A DNA stretch of 64,000 nt, taken from positions 35,755 to 99,754 of the forward strand of contig DATGLM010000037.1 of NCBI GenBank assembly GCA_035294125.1, read 5' to 3'. The first letter of the stretch is position 1; each line of letters begins with the position of its first letter. The notes beneath the pieces were generated by a model. It worked only from the letters and a program-made list of their open reading frames with translations. It did not search any database and was not told the DNA's origin. Of this stretch, positions 43,332 to 52,073 are shown in pieces. A program made the position numbers and the translations under genes. Origin of the DNA: CADDYT01 sp035294125. Its GTDB lineage: Bacteria > Chloroflexota > Ktedonobacteria > Ktedonobacterales > Ktedonobacteraceae.

Positions 43332-44684
43332 TCATTGGCACTGTTTGACCCAGGCCTGAGCACTCATTTGTACCGGGTCCCACGGGCTACTCACCGGCGG
43401 CGTATAGCTCAGGTCGAAGTCATTCAGGTCGTCGACGCGCATGCCATGAAAGAGGGCCGTGGCGAAGATATCAATGCGTTTGGCGATTTCCCCGTGGTAG
43501 TGTCCCACCATTTGCGCCCCCAGCAAACGCCCTGTTTTCCCATCTCCAGTGATCCGAATGCGGATCTCATGCGCGCCGGGATAGTAGACTTTATGGTCCC
43601 AGACCGTTGACTCAACGGTGAGCGGGTCGAAGCCAGCATCTCTTGCCTCGCCATCGCGCAGACCCGTGCGGCCAACCACCAGGTCAAATACCTTCACCAC
43701 CTGCGTCCCCAGCGCCCCGGCAAATTCCCGATGGCCGCCCACCGCGTTCTCCCCGGCAATGCGCCCCTGCTTATGGGCCGTGGTGCCCAGAGGCAGATAC
43801 GTCGGAGCCTGCAGCAGGCGATGCCAGGTCTCGACGCAATCGCCTGCTGCAAAGATGTCGGGTACATTGGTTTCCATCGCACGGGAAACGCGAATGGCGT
43901 GGTGTTCTCCAAGTGCAATGCCAGCCGACTGTGCCACCCCCGTCTGCGGCTGGACGCCCACTGCCACCAGCACCAGATCGGCGGCGGTGGAAAACTCCTG
44001 TGACCCCATGACGTACAACTGCTTGTCCGCTTGCACAAGACGCTCGATAGCGACGTCGGTGATCACCTCGACCCCATGATGCTGCAATTCGGCGCTGACG
44101 AGTCTCCCCAGGCTTTCGTCAACGGTCTTGAGCACCGAGACTCCATGCTCGACTACCGTCACAGCCAGACCTCGCTGAACGAAGGCATCGGCCATTTCCA
44201 TGCCGATGTAGCCACCACCAACGATCACGGCTGAGCGAGGGATGTGGGTGTCCAGGTACTCATGGACGGCGAAACTGTCCTGCATTGACCGCAGGAGAAA
44301 GACACCGGGGAGGTCGATACCTGGAATGTGAGGGCGAACAGGCAGCGCGCCCGTGGCGAGGACCAGTCGATCATACCCGAGCTGGCGCGCCTGCCCACCG
44401 GTGTCTACTACTGTCACCTCATGGCGCTTGGCATTGATGCTCTGAGCCTTGTGGTCAAGCAAAAGGGATATCCCCTCACCGCTGATCTCTTCCGCCGTTC
44501 GATGGGCCAGCCAGTGCCAATCGGGGACTTCTCCGCTCTCATAGAAGGGAAGACCGCAGACGCTGTAGTTCGGGAAGCGGTCAGCCAGGACGACGGTGAT
44601 CTGGGCGTTGGCATCCACCTCCCTTGCTCGGAGAGCGGCACTGGTGCCGGCATCGCTGCCGCCGATGATCAGAAGGCTGCTCAT
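43332..44684 (-). CDS. FAD-dependent disulfide reductase / NADH oxidase-like protein
   Basis: A 450-residue pyridine-nucleotide oxidoreductase of the CoA-disulfide reductase / NADH oxidase group. FAD Rossmann motif IIGGSDAGTSAA at 6-17; redox-active single C43 in NYSVCGLPF, the residue used for a Cys-SOH or mixed disulfide; NAD motif VIVGGGYIGMEMA near 157-169; FAD-binding VPDIFAAGDC near 275. ATG 44684 is chosen for its GAGAGGAGAAGG site; it overlaps the arsC stop by 4 nt. In this context it may reduce a low-molecular-weight disulfide linked to arsenate detoxification; that role is inferred from the operon. Confidence 0.85.
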   Translation of the reverse strand: MSSLLIIGGSDAGTSAALRAREVDANAQITVVLADRFPNYSVCGLPFYESGEVPDWHWLAHRTAEEISGEGISLLLDHKAQSINAKRHEVTVVDTGGQARQLGYDRLVLATGALPVRPHIPGIDLPGVFLLRSMQDSFAVHEYLDTHIPRSAVIVGGGYIGMEMADAFVQRGLAVTVVEHGVSVLKTVDESLGRLVSAELQHHGVEVITDVAIERLVQADKQLYVMGSQEFSTAADLVLVAVGVQPQTGVAQSAGIALGEHHAIRVSRAMETNVPDIFAAGDCVETWHRLLQAPTYLPLGTTAHKQGRIAGENAVGGHREFAGALGTQVVKVFDLVVGRTGLRDGEARDAGFDPLTVESTVWDHKVYYPGAHEIRIRITGDGKTGRLLGAQMVGHYHGEIAKRIDIFATALFHGMRVDDLNDFDLSYTPPVSSPWDPVQMSAQAWVKQCQ

Positions 44685-45145
44685 GCCCTTCTCCTCTCGG
44701 TGTCGGCGCGCAGAAAGGCATCGATGCGTGCGGCAATGGCGTCGCGCACCTGGCGGAAGACAGCCAAACGCTCTTCTTCCGTACCGGTGGCACGGCTCGG
44801 GTCGGAGAAGCCCCAATGCTGCTGGTGCCGTGCGTTGGGGAAGTAGGGACATTCCTCGGCTGCCTCGTCACAGACCGTCACCACCAGGTCCATGGGCGCC
44901 TCGTCGGCAAACTCCTCGATCCCTTTTGCTCGGTGGCCGACATGCTCGCTGATGTCAATGCCCAGCTCTGCCATCGCTTTCACCGCCAGCGGATGCACGG
45001 CGCGTGGATGCGTCCCGGCGCTCAACGCCTGGTAGCGCGTCCCGCCACGCGCCCGTAGCAGTCCCTCAGCCATCTGCGAGCGCGACGAGTTGTGCGTGCA
45101 GAGAAATAAGACACGATAAGGACCCGATGTGGTCACCTCTGTCAT
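44681..45145 (-). CDS. arsC: arsenate reductase, low-molecular-weight phosphatase type
   Basis: A 154-residue LMWP-fold arsenate reductase. The P-loop CTHNSSR has C16 as nucleophile and R22. DPS near residue 114 and a Cys pair region (VVTVCDEAAEECPYF, about 90-104) fit the thioredoxin-coupled arsenate reductases, which pass electrons through a disulfide relay. ATG 45145 follows GGAAGGAG. Second gene of a three-gene minus-strand operon. Confidence 0.85.
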   Translation of the reverse strand: MTEVTTSGPYRVLFLCTHNSSRSQMAEGLLRARGGTRYQALSAGTHPRAVHPLAVKAMAELGIDISEHVGHRAKGIEEFADEAPMDLVVTVCDEAAEECPYFPNARHQQHWGFSDPSRATGTEEERLAVFRQVRDAIAARIDAFLRADTERRRA

Positions 45146-45186
45146 GGCGCTACTCCTTCCTTCTGCCCTCGTGTTCGAGTCTGCTT

Positions 45187-45963
45187 TCACGGCTCACGGG
45201 GGCTGTTCTTTCGTTGCAGGAGGGTCAACAAAAAACGGATGCGCGTCGCCATCTGCAGCGAGATCTGTTCAAAGGCGCGCAGCTGCTCCGCCTCCGATCC
45301 CTGCACCGTTGCCGGATCGAGGAAGCTCCAATGAATGCGCTCCGGGTCATCGGGGAACGTGGGACACGTCTCCAGCACGCGATCGCAGACGGTGACAATC
45401 GCGTCGAAGCGCTGGCCCCGGAAGACCTCGAAGTGCTTGGGAACCGCGCCACTCATATCGATGCCGAGGCGTTCCATGCAGCGCCGGGCCAGGGGGTGCA
45501 GTTCCTCAGCGGGCTGGCTTCCGGCGCTGAAAGCCTCCACCGTGCCGTGGCTGAGATGGCGCAGGAGGGCCTCAGCCATTTGCGAGCGCGCGCTGTTCTC
45601 GGTGCAGAGAAAGAGCACGCGCAAGGGAGCTTGGTTACTCGGCAGGTCTTGCAGTGCGGTCACCTCAGCCGTCACCGCCGGGTGAAGCATCTCCCCTGCC
45701 GCCAGGTAGAGCGCCTGCAAGCGCTCCAGATCCAGGTGGTAGAAGACCGCACGCTCGTCGGCGGCGCTGCGGCGTTCCGTCACCAGATGTCCTTCGCGCA
45801 GTTGGCGCAGGTGGTACGAAACCAGATTCTGGGGGAGAGCGAGCTGCTCAACCAGGTCCTGCACGCGGTAGTCTGAGCGCGCAAGTGCGGTGAGCACATT
45901 CCAGCGTACAGCATGTCCCGCCAGCTTCAAGACCTCTGGCGGCTGAAGTAGAGCGTTTTCCAT
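45187..45963 (-). CDS. fused ArsR regulator - arsenate reductase/LMW phosphatase
   Basis: A 258-residue two-domain protein. Residues 1-100 are an ArsR-type winged helix (EVLKLAGHAVRWNVLTAL, HTH LALPQNLVSYHLRQLREGHLV). Residues 115-258 are an LMWP domain with P-loop CTENSAR and the same VTVCDRVLETCPTF cysteine segment as the neighbouring ArsC. It may couple arsenic or phosphate-ester sensing to reduction. ATG 45963 follows GAGGAAG; a longer frame exists but lacks support. An inverted repeat 31-46 nt upstream is a candidate own operator. Confidence 0.82.
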   Translation of the reverse strand: MENALLQPPEVLKLAGHAVRWNVLTALARSDYRVQDLVEQLALPQNLVSYHLRQLREGHLVTERRSAADERAVFYHLDLERLQALYLAAGEMLHPAVTAEVTALQDLPSNQAPLRVLFLCTENSARSQMAEALLRHLSHGTVEAFSAGSQPAEELHPLARRCMERLGIDMSGAVPKHFEVFRGQRFDAIVTVCDRVLETCPTFPDDPERIHWSFLDPATVQGSEAEQLRAFEQISLQMATRIRFLLTLLQRKNSPREP

Positions 45964-45993
45964 GTCTTCCTCAAATCTATCAAAATAGCTTGC

Positions 45994-46009
45994 ATCAATT
46001 TCTATTGAT
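45994..46009. promoter_or_regulatory. inverted repeat upstream of the ArsR-ArsC fusion gene
   Basis: ATCAAT and ATTGAT are separated by 4 nt, located 31-46 nt before the ATG on the minus strand in an AT-rich stretch; ArsR proteins commonly bind such short palindromes. Confidence 0.4.
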
Positions 46010-46089
46010 ATAAATATACCAGAGAGAGCAGAAGAAGGCAAGAGGGTTGCCCATCGTTGGAGGGTTGTCTCAAAGAAGCCTCTCTTGTA

Positions 46090-46141
46090 TTGACAGCTTT
46101 CCGCCCCTCTGTTATCATATCATTATTTAATGATATGATAA
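46090..46141 (+). promoter_or_regulatory. promoter with embedded perfect ArsR/SmtB-type operator
   Basis: TTGACA (46090-46095) and TATCAT (46113-46118), spacing 17, form a near-consensus promoter. A perfect 14-bp inverted repeat (46112-46125 and 46128-46141, 2-nt spacer) covers the -10 element and the start region, so repressor binding would block polymerase. The ATG of the arsR-like gene follows 20 nt later. Confidence 0.85.
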
Positions 46142-46160
46142 TGTAAAAGGAGCAGGGCCT

Positions 46161-46526
46161 ATGGATACGCATACCCCACCCAGGACTGCGCTCACCGCCA
46201 GGCTCTTTCGCGGCTTTTCGGATACGTCGCGACTCTCGATCTTAGAAGCCCTGCGTGATGGCCCGCTCAGCGTGGGAGCCATTGTCGAGAAGACAGGATT
46301 GAGCCAATCCAATGTGTCCAATCATTTACGTTGTTTGTCGGATTGTGGTCTGATCCTCTCTACTTCACAGGGCCGCTACACGCTGTACCGGCTCAGTGAT
46401 CCCCGGGTCGCCAGCCTGCTCGGGCTGGCTGAGGCACTGCTGCGTGATGTGGCACGTGGCGTCTACGAATGTACCCGCTACGAACCGGCGGAAACCGCCC
46501 GGGAGGAAGGAGCAGCACATGACTAG
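46161..46526 (+). CDS. CmtR-like metal-sensing ArsR repressor
   Basis: A 121-residue winged-helix repressor. The recognition helix is LSQSNVSNHLRCLSDC. Cysteines C58 and C62 in and after this helix, plus C104 in VYECTRYE, match the spacing of the Cd/Pb sensor CmtR (C57, C61, C102 in M. tuberculosis, from memory). It should release the operator on Cd(II) or Pb(II) binding, turning on the P1B-ATPase whose start overlaps its 3' end. ATG follows AAAGGAG. Confidence 0.85.
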   Translation: MDTHTPPRTALTARLFRGFSDTSRLSILEALRDGPLSVGAIVEKTGLSQSNVSNHLRCLSDCGLILSTSQGRYTLYRLSDPRVASLLGLAEALLRDVARGVYECTRYEPAETAREEGAAHD

Positions 46527-48666
46527 TTCTATCCCTCCCACCGCTGGCCGTGTCATCGAGCTACCTGTCCGCGGCATGGACTGTACCGGGTGTACACAGC
46601 ATGTCCAGCGTGCGCTCTCCGCCGTACCTGGCGTGGAGTCCGTTGAGGTCTTTCTCTCGTCTGAAAAAGCGGTGCTCCGCCTTGATCCCGGCCTCGTCAA
46701 GATCGATGCCTTGTACCAGGCGGTGGAAGAGGCAGGCTACTCCGTTGCTGCAACTGCTGCGCAAGAAGGGTCATCGAGCACGCTCTCCCGGTTCACCCGC
46801 CCCATCCTCACGCTCTTTGGCCTGCTCGTTGGGGCAGTGTTGCTCATCGTCGTGGCCGGTGAGTGGCTTGGGCTTTTTGAACGCGTGACCGATGTGGTGC
46901 CGTGGCAGGTCGGCTGGGCGTTGGTGCTCCTTGCTGGTACACCCATTTTCTGGAATGTGCTGCGGGCGGCGTTGCGCCGACAGATCCTCTCCCATACCCT
47001 GATGAGTCTTGGTGTCATTGCGGCTCTTGCTGTCGGGCAATGGCCGACGGCAGCGGTCGTCGTCTTCTTCATGCATACGGGCAACTTTGTCGAGTCCTTT
47101 ACTACCGGGCGGTCGCGTCGAGCGCTCAAACACCTGACCACGCTCATCCCTAAAACAGCCCGCGTTGTGAGGAATGGCGACGAAGTAGAGGTACCCGTGG
47201 CAGAGGTTCGGATAGGTGAGACGGTGGTGGTGCGGCCAGGTGAGGCCATTCCCGTGGATGGCACCATCGTGAGCGGGCAGGCAACTATCGATCAGGCCGC
47301 CATCACAGGCGAATCAATGCCGGTTGAGGTGCGTCCAGGCGCTCACGTCTTTGCCGCCACGATCGCCCGCTTAGGGAGCGTGCGTCTGCGTGCGATCCAT
47401 GTTGGCGCAGAAACCACCTTTGGCAGAGTCATCAAGCTGGTGGAGGAAGGCGAAGCACACCGGGCCGAGGTACAGCGCCTGGCGGATCGATTCTCAGCCT
47501 ACTTTTTGCCCGTGGTAGCCGTTATTGCGCTCCTCACGTTCGCCATCAGTCGCAACCCGCTGTCAACGGCCTCGGTCCTGGTCGTTGCCTGCTCCTGCTC
47601 GCTGGCCCTGGCGACCCCGATTGCCATGCTTGCCTCCATAGGGATGGGAGCCCGGCGCGGCTTGCTCATCAAGGGAGGCAAGTACCTGGAATTGTTAGCG
47701 CGCGCTGATGTCTTGCTGATTGACAAGACGGGGACCGTGACGCTTGGGCAACCACAGATCACCGATATCCTCCCGCTGGATGACCACACGCCTGATGGCC
47801 TCTTGCGCCTTGCGGCAAGCTGTGAGCGGTATTCAGAGCATCCTCTGGCCGAAGCAGTGCGACGAGAAGCGGTTGCCCACGGTCTGGCGCTCTCTGAACC
47901 GCAGGACTTTGAGGCGGTTCCTGGTCAAGGAGTACGCGCACGCATCGATGGCGCTGCCGTTGCTGTGGGCAACAGCTACATGGTCCCGCAGAGATATGCC
48001 CACACACAGATGAGCGCGCTGCACTTGCAAGGCAAAACGCTGCTATTCGTCACGAAAGATGATCAATTGATTGGCGCGCTGGCAGCAGCCGACACCCTTC
48101 GTCCAGAAGTGAAGAGTGCTCTTTCCAGAGCGCGTACGCTTGGCGTCAAGCAGATCGAACTACTGACCGGCGACCATGACCTCGTCGCGAGCAGCCTGGC
48201 TTCGCACCTGGGCATTGCCTACCGCGCCGGGCTTCTCCCAGAAGAGAAGATCGCCATCGTCCAGCAGTATCAGGCGCAAGGGCATACCGTCGTCATGGTG
48301 GGAGATGGCGTCAATGACGCACCGGCCCTGGCGCAGGCTGATATTGGTATCGCGATGGGTGTGGCAGGAAGCGATGTCGCAATGGATGCTGCGCACATGG
48401 CCCTGATGCGCGACGATTGGGAACTGGTTCCCGACGCCTTCGCTATTGCGCATCGCACGATGCGTGTGGTCAAGATGAACATTGGCTTCACCGTTCTCTA
48501 CAATTTGGTAGGACTCTCCCTTGCCGCCCTTGGGCTCTTGCCTCCGATTGTGGCAGCCGCGGCTCAATCGCTGCCTGACCTGGGCATTCTCGCCAATTCC
48601 GCACAACTCTTGCGCCAGATCACGCGGCACCCATCAAGATCGAAAGAAAAAGAGGCAACGCCATGA
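46519..48666 (+). CDS. P1B-type heavy-metal ATPase with CSC motif
   Basis: A 715-residue membrane ATPase exporting a soft metal. An N-terminal HMA domain carries G-M-D-C22-T-G-C25. The actuator motif is TGES, and the phosphorylated D402 lies in DKTGTVT. The nucleotide-domain HP motif is SEHPLAEA, and GDGVNDAPAL precedes the last helices. The intramembrane motif is C358-S-C360 followed by TP, instead of the common CPC; related CSC ATPases form a rare group with unsettled metal specificity. Coupling to a CmtR-like Cd/Pb repressor (8-nt overlap) points to Cd, Pb or Zn. ATG 46519 follows GGGAGGAAGGAG; the upstream frame has no site. Confidence 0.92.
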   Translation: MTSSIPPTAGRVIELPVRGMDCTGCTQHVQRALSAVPGVESVEVFLSSEKAVLRLDPGLVKIDALYQAVEEAGYSVAATAAQEGSSSTLSRFTRPILTLFGLLVGAVLLIVVAGEWLGLFERVTDVVPWQVGWALVLLAGTPIFWNVLRAALRRQILSHTLMSLGVIAALAVGQWPTAAVVVFFMHTGNFVESFTTGRSRRALKHLTTLIPKTARVVRNGDEVEVPVAEVRIGETVVVRPGEAIPVDGTIVSGQATIDQAAITGESMPVEVRPGAHVFAATIARLGSVRLRAIHVGAETTFGRVIKLVEEGEAHRAEVQRLADRFSAYFLPVVAVIALLTFAISRNPLSTASVLVVACSCSLALATPIAMLASIGMGARRGLLIKGGKYLELLARADVLLIDKTGTVTLGQPQITDILPLDDHTPDGLLRLAASCERYSEHPLAEAVRREAVAHGLALSEPQDFEAVPGQGVRARIDGAAVAVGNSYMVPQRYAHTQMSALHLQGKTLLFVTKDDQLIGALAAADTLRPEVKSALSRARTLGVKQIELLTGDHDLVASSLASHLGIAYRAGLLPEEKIAIVQQYQAQGHTVVMVGDGVNDAPALAQADIGIAMGVAGSDVAMDAAHMALMRDDWELVPDAFAIAHRTMRVVKMNIGFTVLYNLVGLSLAALGLLPPIVAAAAQSLPDLGILANSAQLLRQITRHPSRSKEKEATP

Positions 48667-48904
48667 GCGTTTGGGCAGGTCGAACTCCCCTGGTGCGGAC
48701 TGGGGTGCGGATCGAAATCTTCGCGGTTCTGCGGATGATCTCGTGGAAGCAGCCGCCTCCCCTGGCGCAGGGGCCCTCGCATGGAGCGCCATGCTCGCGG
48801 CCTTTGCGATTGACCGTGTCATCGAACTGGTGAACGGAGCTATTATGCTGTGGAAGCTGTCTATCGAGGCGCAGGTGCATTGCCTCATAAGACATCTTCC
48901 TTGA
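48663..48904 (+). pseudogene. cation diffusion facilitator remnant
   Basis: Starting at an ATG that overlaps the ATPase stop, one frame gives RIEIFAVLRMIS and another (from about 48740) continues VEAAASPGAGALAWSAMLAAF...IELVNGAIMLWKLSIEA, the first helices of a CDF-type metal transporter. A frameshift near 48735-48745 and loss of the rest make it inactive. It was probably the third gene of the metal-efflux operon. Confidence 0.65.
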
Positions 48905-49280
48905 TGGTTTGTTGACTTCATGACCTCTTCCCTCACACGCTTTCCTGGAAAAGCCGAACAGAATGGCGCGAAGGAGATAAAGAATCTCAGCTCATTTATG
49001 CTTTGCCCATGCCGGTTTGGCCGTTGAGGCAATGCTGAAGGTGCCTTCAGAGATCTCAATGGATAGAGAGGGTTGTCCAGGGATCACTTCTACTTGCCAT
49101 TGCTCCTCAAAGCTTTCCAGCAGGTGAGTTCAGATGACGAGAAGCTCAGAAGAGGTCTTTTTGCATTTCCTCGAAGGATAGACGTCATCAGCAACCATTT
49201 GAATTATCCCTCATCGATGCTATAATTGAGGAGAAAGAACAAATGGCGATGAAGTGTTAGTATCGGTGGTAAACTGGCTC
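48905..49280. other. 376-bp region without a supported gene
   Basis: It separates the metal module from the catabolic cluster. The minus strand has a 45-residue fragment (LLESFEEQWQVEV...) ending near 48990 without a start; it reads like degraded coding sequence but was not assigned. No promoter or terminator was recognised. Confidence 0.35.
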
Positions 49281-49440
49281 CGTCTCACTTTACGTAGTGC
49301 ACCATTGTTTCTTGATCCATGGTTTCAGTTCATTAGCCAGCAACACTTATCGCACGGTCTCGTGGCTGACCGTTTCCACATAGCCCAATTCCACCAGCCT
49401 GTTCGCCAGCAAACGCAACGTCCAACGCACCGCGCCTTGA
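49281..49440 (-). pseudogene. IS630-family transposase remnant
   Basis: Minus strand reads GAVRWTLRLLANRLVELGYV, then ETVR-stop-VLLANELKPWIKKQW, the helix-turn-helix part of IS630 transposases, with at least two in-frame stops. No ends or catalytic part remain. Confidence 0.65.
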
Positions 49441-49451
49441 TATACTTCTTC

Positions 49452-49509
49452 ACAGGGGTCTCCTTGAGGTGATTTTTGAGTTCTCTCAAGAATACCCCTG
49501 TGGTTTTTT
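49452..49509. terminator. hairpin next to the IS630 remnant
   Basis: ACAGGGGT (49452-49459) and CTTGAG (49463-49468) pair with CTCAAG (49485-49490) and ACCCCTGT (49494-49501); GGTTTTTT follows. It could be a terminator or a leftover IS end, and it lies downstream of the minus-strand catabolic operon. Confidence 0.45.
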
Positions 49510-49598
49510 ACTTATCAATCTTGCTTTGACAGAGTACTGGTGCTGTGCATCCAGAGCTTTGAGACCAGGTGCGACAAGACTGATTGTCTGCTGGTGCC

Positions 49599-50720
49599 TC
49601 AGCGCATCTCGCCGACCTTGTTGCGGTTCAGTCGTTCCCAGTCGATGGCGCAGCCGAGACCCGGGCCGGTAGGAGCAGGCAGATAGCCCTCCTTGTCAAC
49701 CTGTGCAGACAGAGGTTCCAGCAGCCCGTACTCGTGGAGTTCAAATGGCAGGAGCATTTCGAAGTATTCGCAGTTGGGGATCGCCATAGCCACATGCAGC
49801 CCTGCTACGTTGTTCAACGAGTTGAAGGCGTCATGCAGTTCGCACTTCATGTGAAAGGCTTCGGCCAGATGGGCAATTTTCACGAGCGGGGTGATGCCGC
49901 CTTTGAGCGCAACATCTCCCCGCAGCATATCGGTCGCCTGCTGGCGGATCCACTCGGCGTAGGCATACATGCTGCCTGGCAGGTACTCGGTCGCCAGGAT
50001 CGGGACGTTCAGCTTTTGCCGTAGTTTGACGTAGCCATAGAGGTCTGTCTCAGCGAGCGGATCCTCATACCAGAAATAGCTCAGGTCCTCAATCACCATC
50101 CCCACGCGCAGCGCCTCCTCGTAGCTGTAGGACCAGGCAGCATCCAGCATCAGATCCATCTCATCTCCGACCGCCTGACGCACTGCGGCGCATAGCTTGA
50201 TGTCGTCCTTCGCGATAAATCTGGGATGGATTTTGTACGCCTTCCAGCCGAGGTCGCGGTAGTAGAGCGCTTCCTCCACGTAGTCCTCATGGCGTGGGAG
50301 CAGCCAGGAGGAGGCGTACACTGGCACCCTGTCGCGGCAGGTTCCCAACAGCCGGTGAATTGGAAGGTTGGCTACCTTGCCTGCAATGTCCCACAGGGCG
50401 ACATCGATGGCCCCGATTGCCTGGGTTTCCAGCGTCCGGTTTCGTTTCCACAGTGACTGCCAGATTGCGCCGATGTCAAGCGGGTTGCGCCCAATCAGGC
50501 CGGGCTTGATGAGCTTCACGACCTGGCTCAACAGCGTCTCACTGACTCCCACACTGGAGCCGAGGAAGGCGTGACCTTGAACGCCTTCGTCTGTTTCAAT
50601 GGTCATCACCGCAAAGGGTTGCAGCCGGAGCAAGCCGCCTCCAGCCTGGACGGGGACCGGGTAGGTGTCCCGCAGCGGTTCGCGCTCGTGCAGGGTGACG
50701 AGCAGGTCAGTGATCTTCAC
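49599..50720 (-). CDS. mandelate racemase/muconate lactonizing-type enolase-superfamily enzyme
   Basis: A 373-residue enolase-superfamily enzyme. The capping domain (1-125) precedes the barrel. Metal ligands are D193, E219 and E245; general-base candidates are K163-I-H165 (KxH-like as in mandelate racemase) and a His in KCELHDAFNS near 294. Such enzymes abstract the proton alpha to a carboxylate for racemisation, dehydration or cycloisomerisation. It is the last gene of the minus-strand cluster, downstream of DUF3500; a sugar-acid dehydratase is a plausible alternative. A 69-nt gap with AGGAGAG-type site precedes it. Confidence 0.85.
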   Translation of the reverse strand: MKITDLLVTLHEREPLRDTYPVPVQAGGGLLRLQPFAVMTIETDEGVQGHAFLGSSVGVSETLLSQVVKLIKPGLIGRNPLDIGAIWQSLWKRNRTLETQAIGAIDVALWDIAGKVANLPIHRLLGTCRDRVPVYASSWLLPRHEDYVEEALYYRDLGWKAYKIHPRFIAKDDIKLCAAVRQAVGDEMDLMLDAAWSYSYEEALRVGMVIEDLSYFWYEDPLAETDLYGYVKLRQKLNVPILATEYLPGSMYAYAEWIRQQATDMLRGDVALKGGITPLVKIAHLAEAFHMKCELHDAFNSLNNVAGLHVAMAIPNCEYFEMLLPFELHEYGLLEPLSAQVDKEGYLPAPTGPGLGCAIDWERLNRNKVGEMR

Positions 50721-50789
50721 TTTTCTCTCCTCCTGAACTGGTCGTTGAATCGGCTACTGCTGCTTCCCTCCTCATCAACGTGATCGTCT

Positions 50790-52061
50790 TTACTCTCCCT
50801 GTTCACTTCGGCCTCCAGGGCGCTGTCCCTTATGGGCTTGCTCGTAGTGCAATCGCAGCACATCCTTGCCGTAGTCATTGCCATTGGGCGTGCGTACAAT
50901 CGTATGCACATGGAACTTCTCCGGCTGTTCGTTCGAGAGGTAGACGCCGGAATGATGATCGAACTCGATCAGGACGACCGGACTCTGGATGCGATAATAG
51001 AAGGGGCTGTCCTCATCATACGCTCCAATCCAGCAGAAGTGCGTCTCCTGGAGATGCCGTTCGATTTCTTCCATGCGCGCCTGCAACGGCTTCGTCGGCA
51101 TGGGCATGAGATATGCCTTGATCAGATCGAGCAGAAGCGCTCGCTGCTTTGCGGAGAACTCAGCCACGCGCGCGCCTTCGTAGGGGATGATGCGGTTGTC
51201 CTGAAAAGCACCCGCCAGGTGGCGCTGATCCATCGGATGCCAGCGACCTTGCGGCATAGCGGGGTCGACCATCTGCTTATAGACCACCGCCTGGCTCTGC
51301 AACTCTGGGGAGAGGGATTGCATTACCTGCAAGCCGATGTTCTCTTCATCCTGGAACAGGCGTATTCCCGCGAACGGGCCGGCATCGGCGACATTCGGCT
51401 CGGCCCCCAGAAAGAGGGGCGAGAGTACCATCTGCTCGCCAATCACGAGGCAACAGAGCGTCAGATGGTGGCCGAACAGGCTCCAGCCCCAGGGTTCGGT
51501 GAGCGAGGGCGTGCCAAAGAGGCTGAAGTTAAAACTCCACTCGTTGAAGATACGCGGCGCGTTGACAAGCTCTCCGAGAAAAGCATTGAGGCGCATGACA
51601 TCGCGGATCTTGTCGAAACCCGACGCGCTGAGACTCGCGCGGATGACGGCGAGGATGGCCTCACGAACGGGCGTTGAAACCTCCTCCAGGCGCAATCCGA
51701 TCCGATAAAAGTAGATTTCGGTATTGTTCCAACGACGCCATTCCCGTGCATCGACGGCATAACAGAGGGCAGCCCGCTCCTCCGCACTCGTAGAGTCGAG
51801 GAGGTGGCTGGCCGCCTCAACCATAGAGCGAGTCGGTGCGTCTTCCGGCCGCAACGAGTAGAGGTTCGGCACCACCCCGCCGTCCGTCGTGATACCGACG
51901 AACGGCTGCTGGTATAGCTCATCCCAGACGGCGAGCGCGAGTTTCAACATCGGGATCTGAGAAGATGCCTCGGCGTGAGAATACGCGTCGTGTCCCCGCA
52001 GGCGCGCTATTCTTGGGTGGTCCGATCCCGGAACAAAGTCACGAAAGTGCGTACTGCTCAT
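50790..52061 (-). CDS. DUF3500 family protein
   Basis: A 423-residue protein that I recognise as DUF3500: conserved W-x-F-x-F/S-L-F-G-x-P and GHHLTLCCLVIG segments (about 170-205), a GAEPNVAD segment, and a C-terminal HHSGVYL...HVHTIVRTPNGNDYGKDVLRLHYEQ. The conserved His and Asp residues suggest metal binding or hydrolysis, but the function is unknown. It sits between the FAH gene (12-nt gap) and the enolase-superfamily gene, so it probably acts in the same pathway. Confidence 0.8.
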   Translation of the reverse strand: MSSTHFRDFVPGSDHPRIARLRGHDAYSHAEASSQIPMLKLALAVWDELYQQPFVGITTDGGVVPNLYSLRPEDAPTRSMVEAASHLLDSTSAEERAALCYAVDAREWRRWNNTEIYFYRIGLRLEEVSTPVREAILAVIRASLSASGFDKIRDVMRLNAFLGELVNAPRIFNEWSFNFSLFGTPSLTEPWGWSLFGHHLTLCCLVIGEQMVLSPLFLGAEPNVADAGPFAGIRLFQDEENIGLQVMQSLSPELQSQAVVYKQMVDPAMPQGRWHPMDQRHLAGAFQDNRIIPYEGARVAEFSAKQRALLLDLIKAYLMPMPTKPLQARMEEIERHLQETHFCWIGAYDEDSPFYYRIQSPVVLIEFDHHSGVYLSNEQPEKFHVHTIVRTPNGNDYGKDVLRLHYEQAHKGQRPGGRSEQGE

Positions 52062-52073
52062 CGAGAAAACTCC

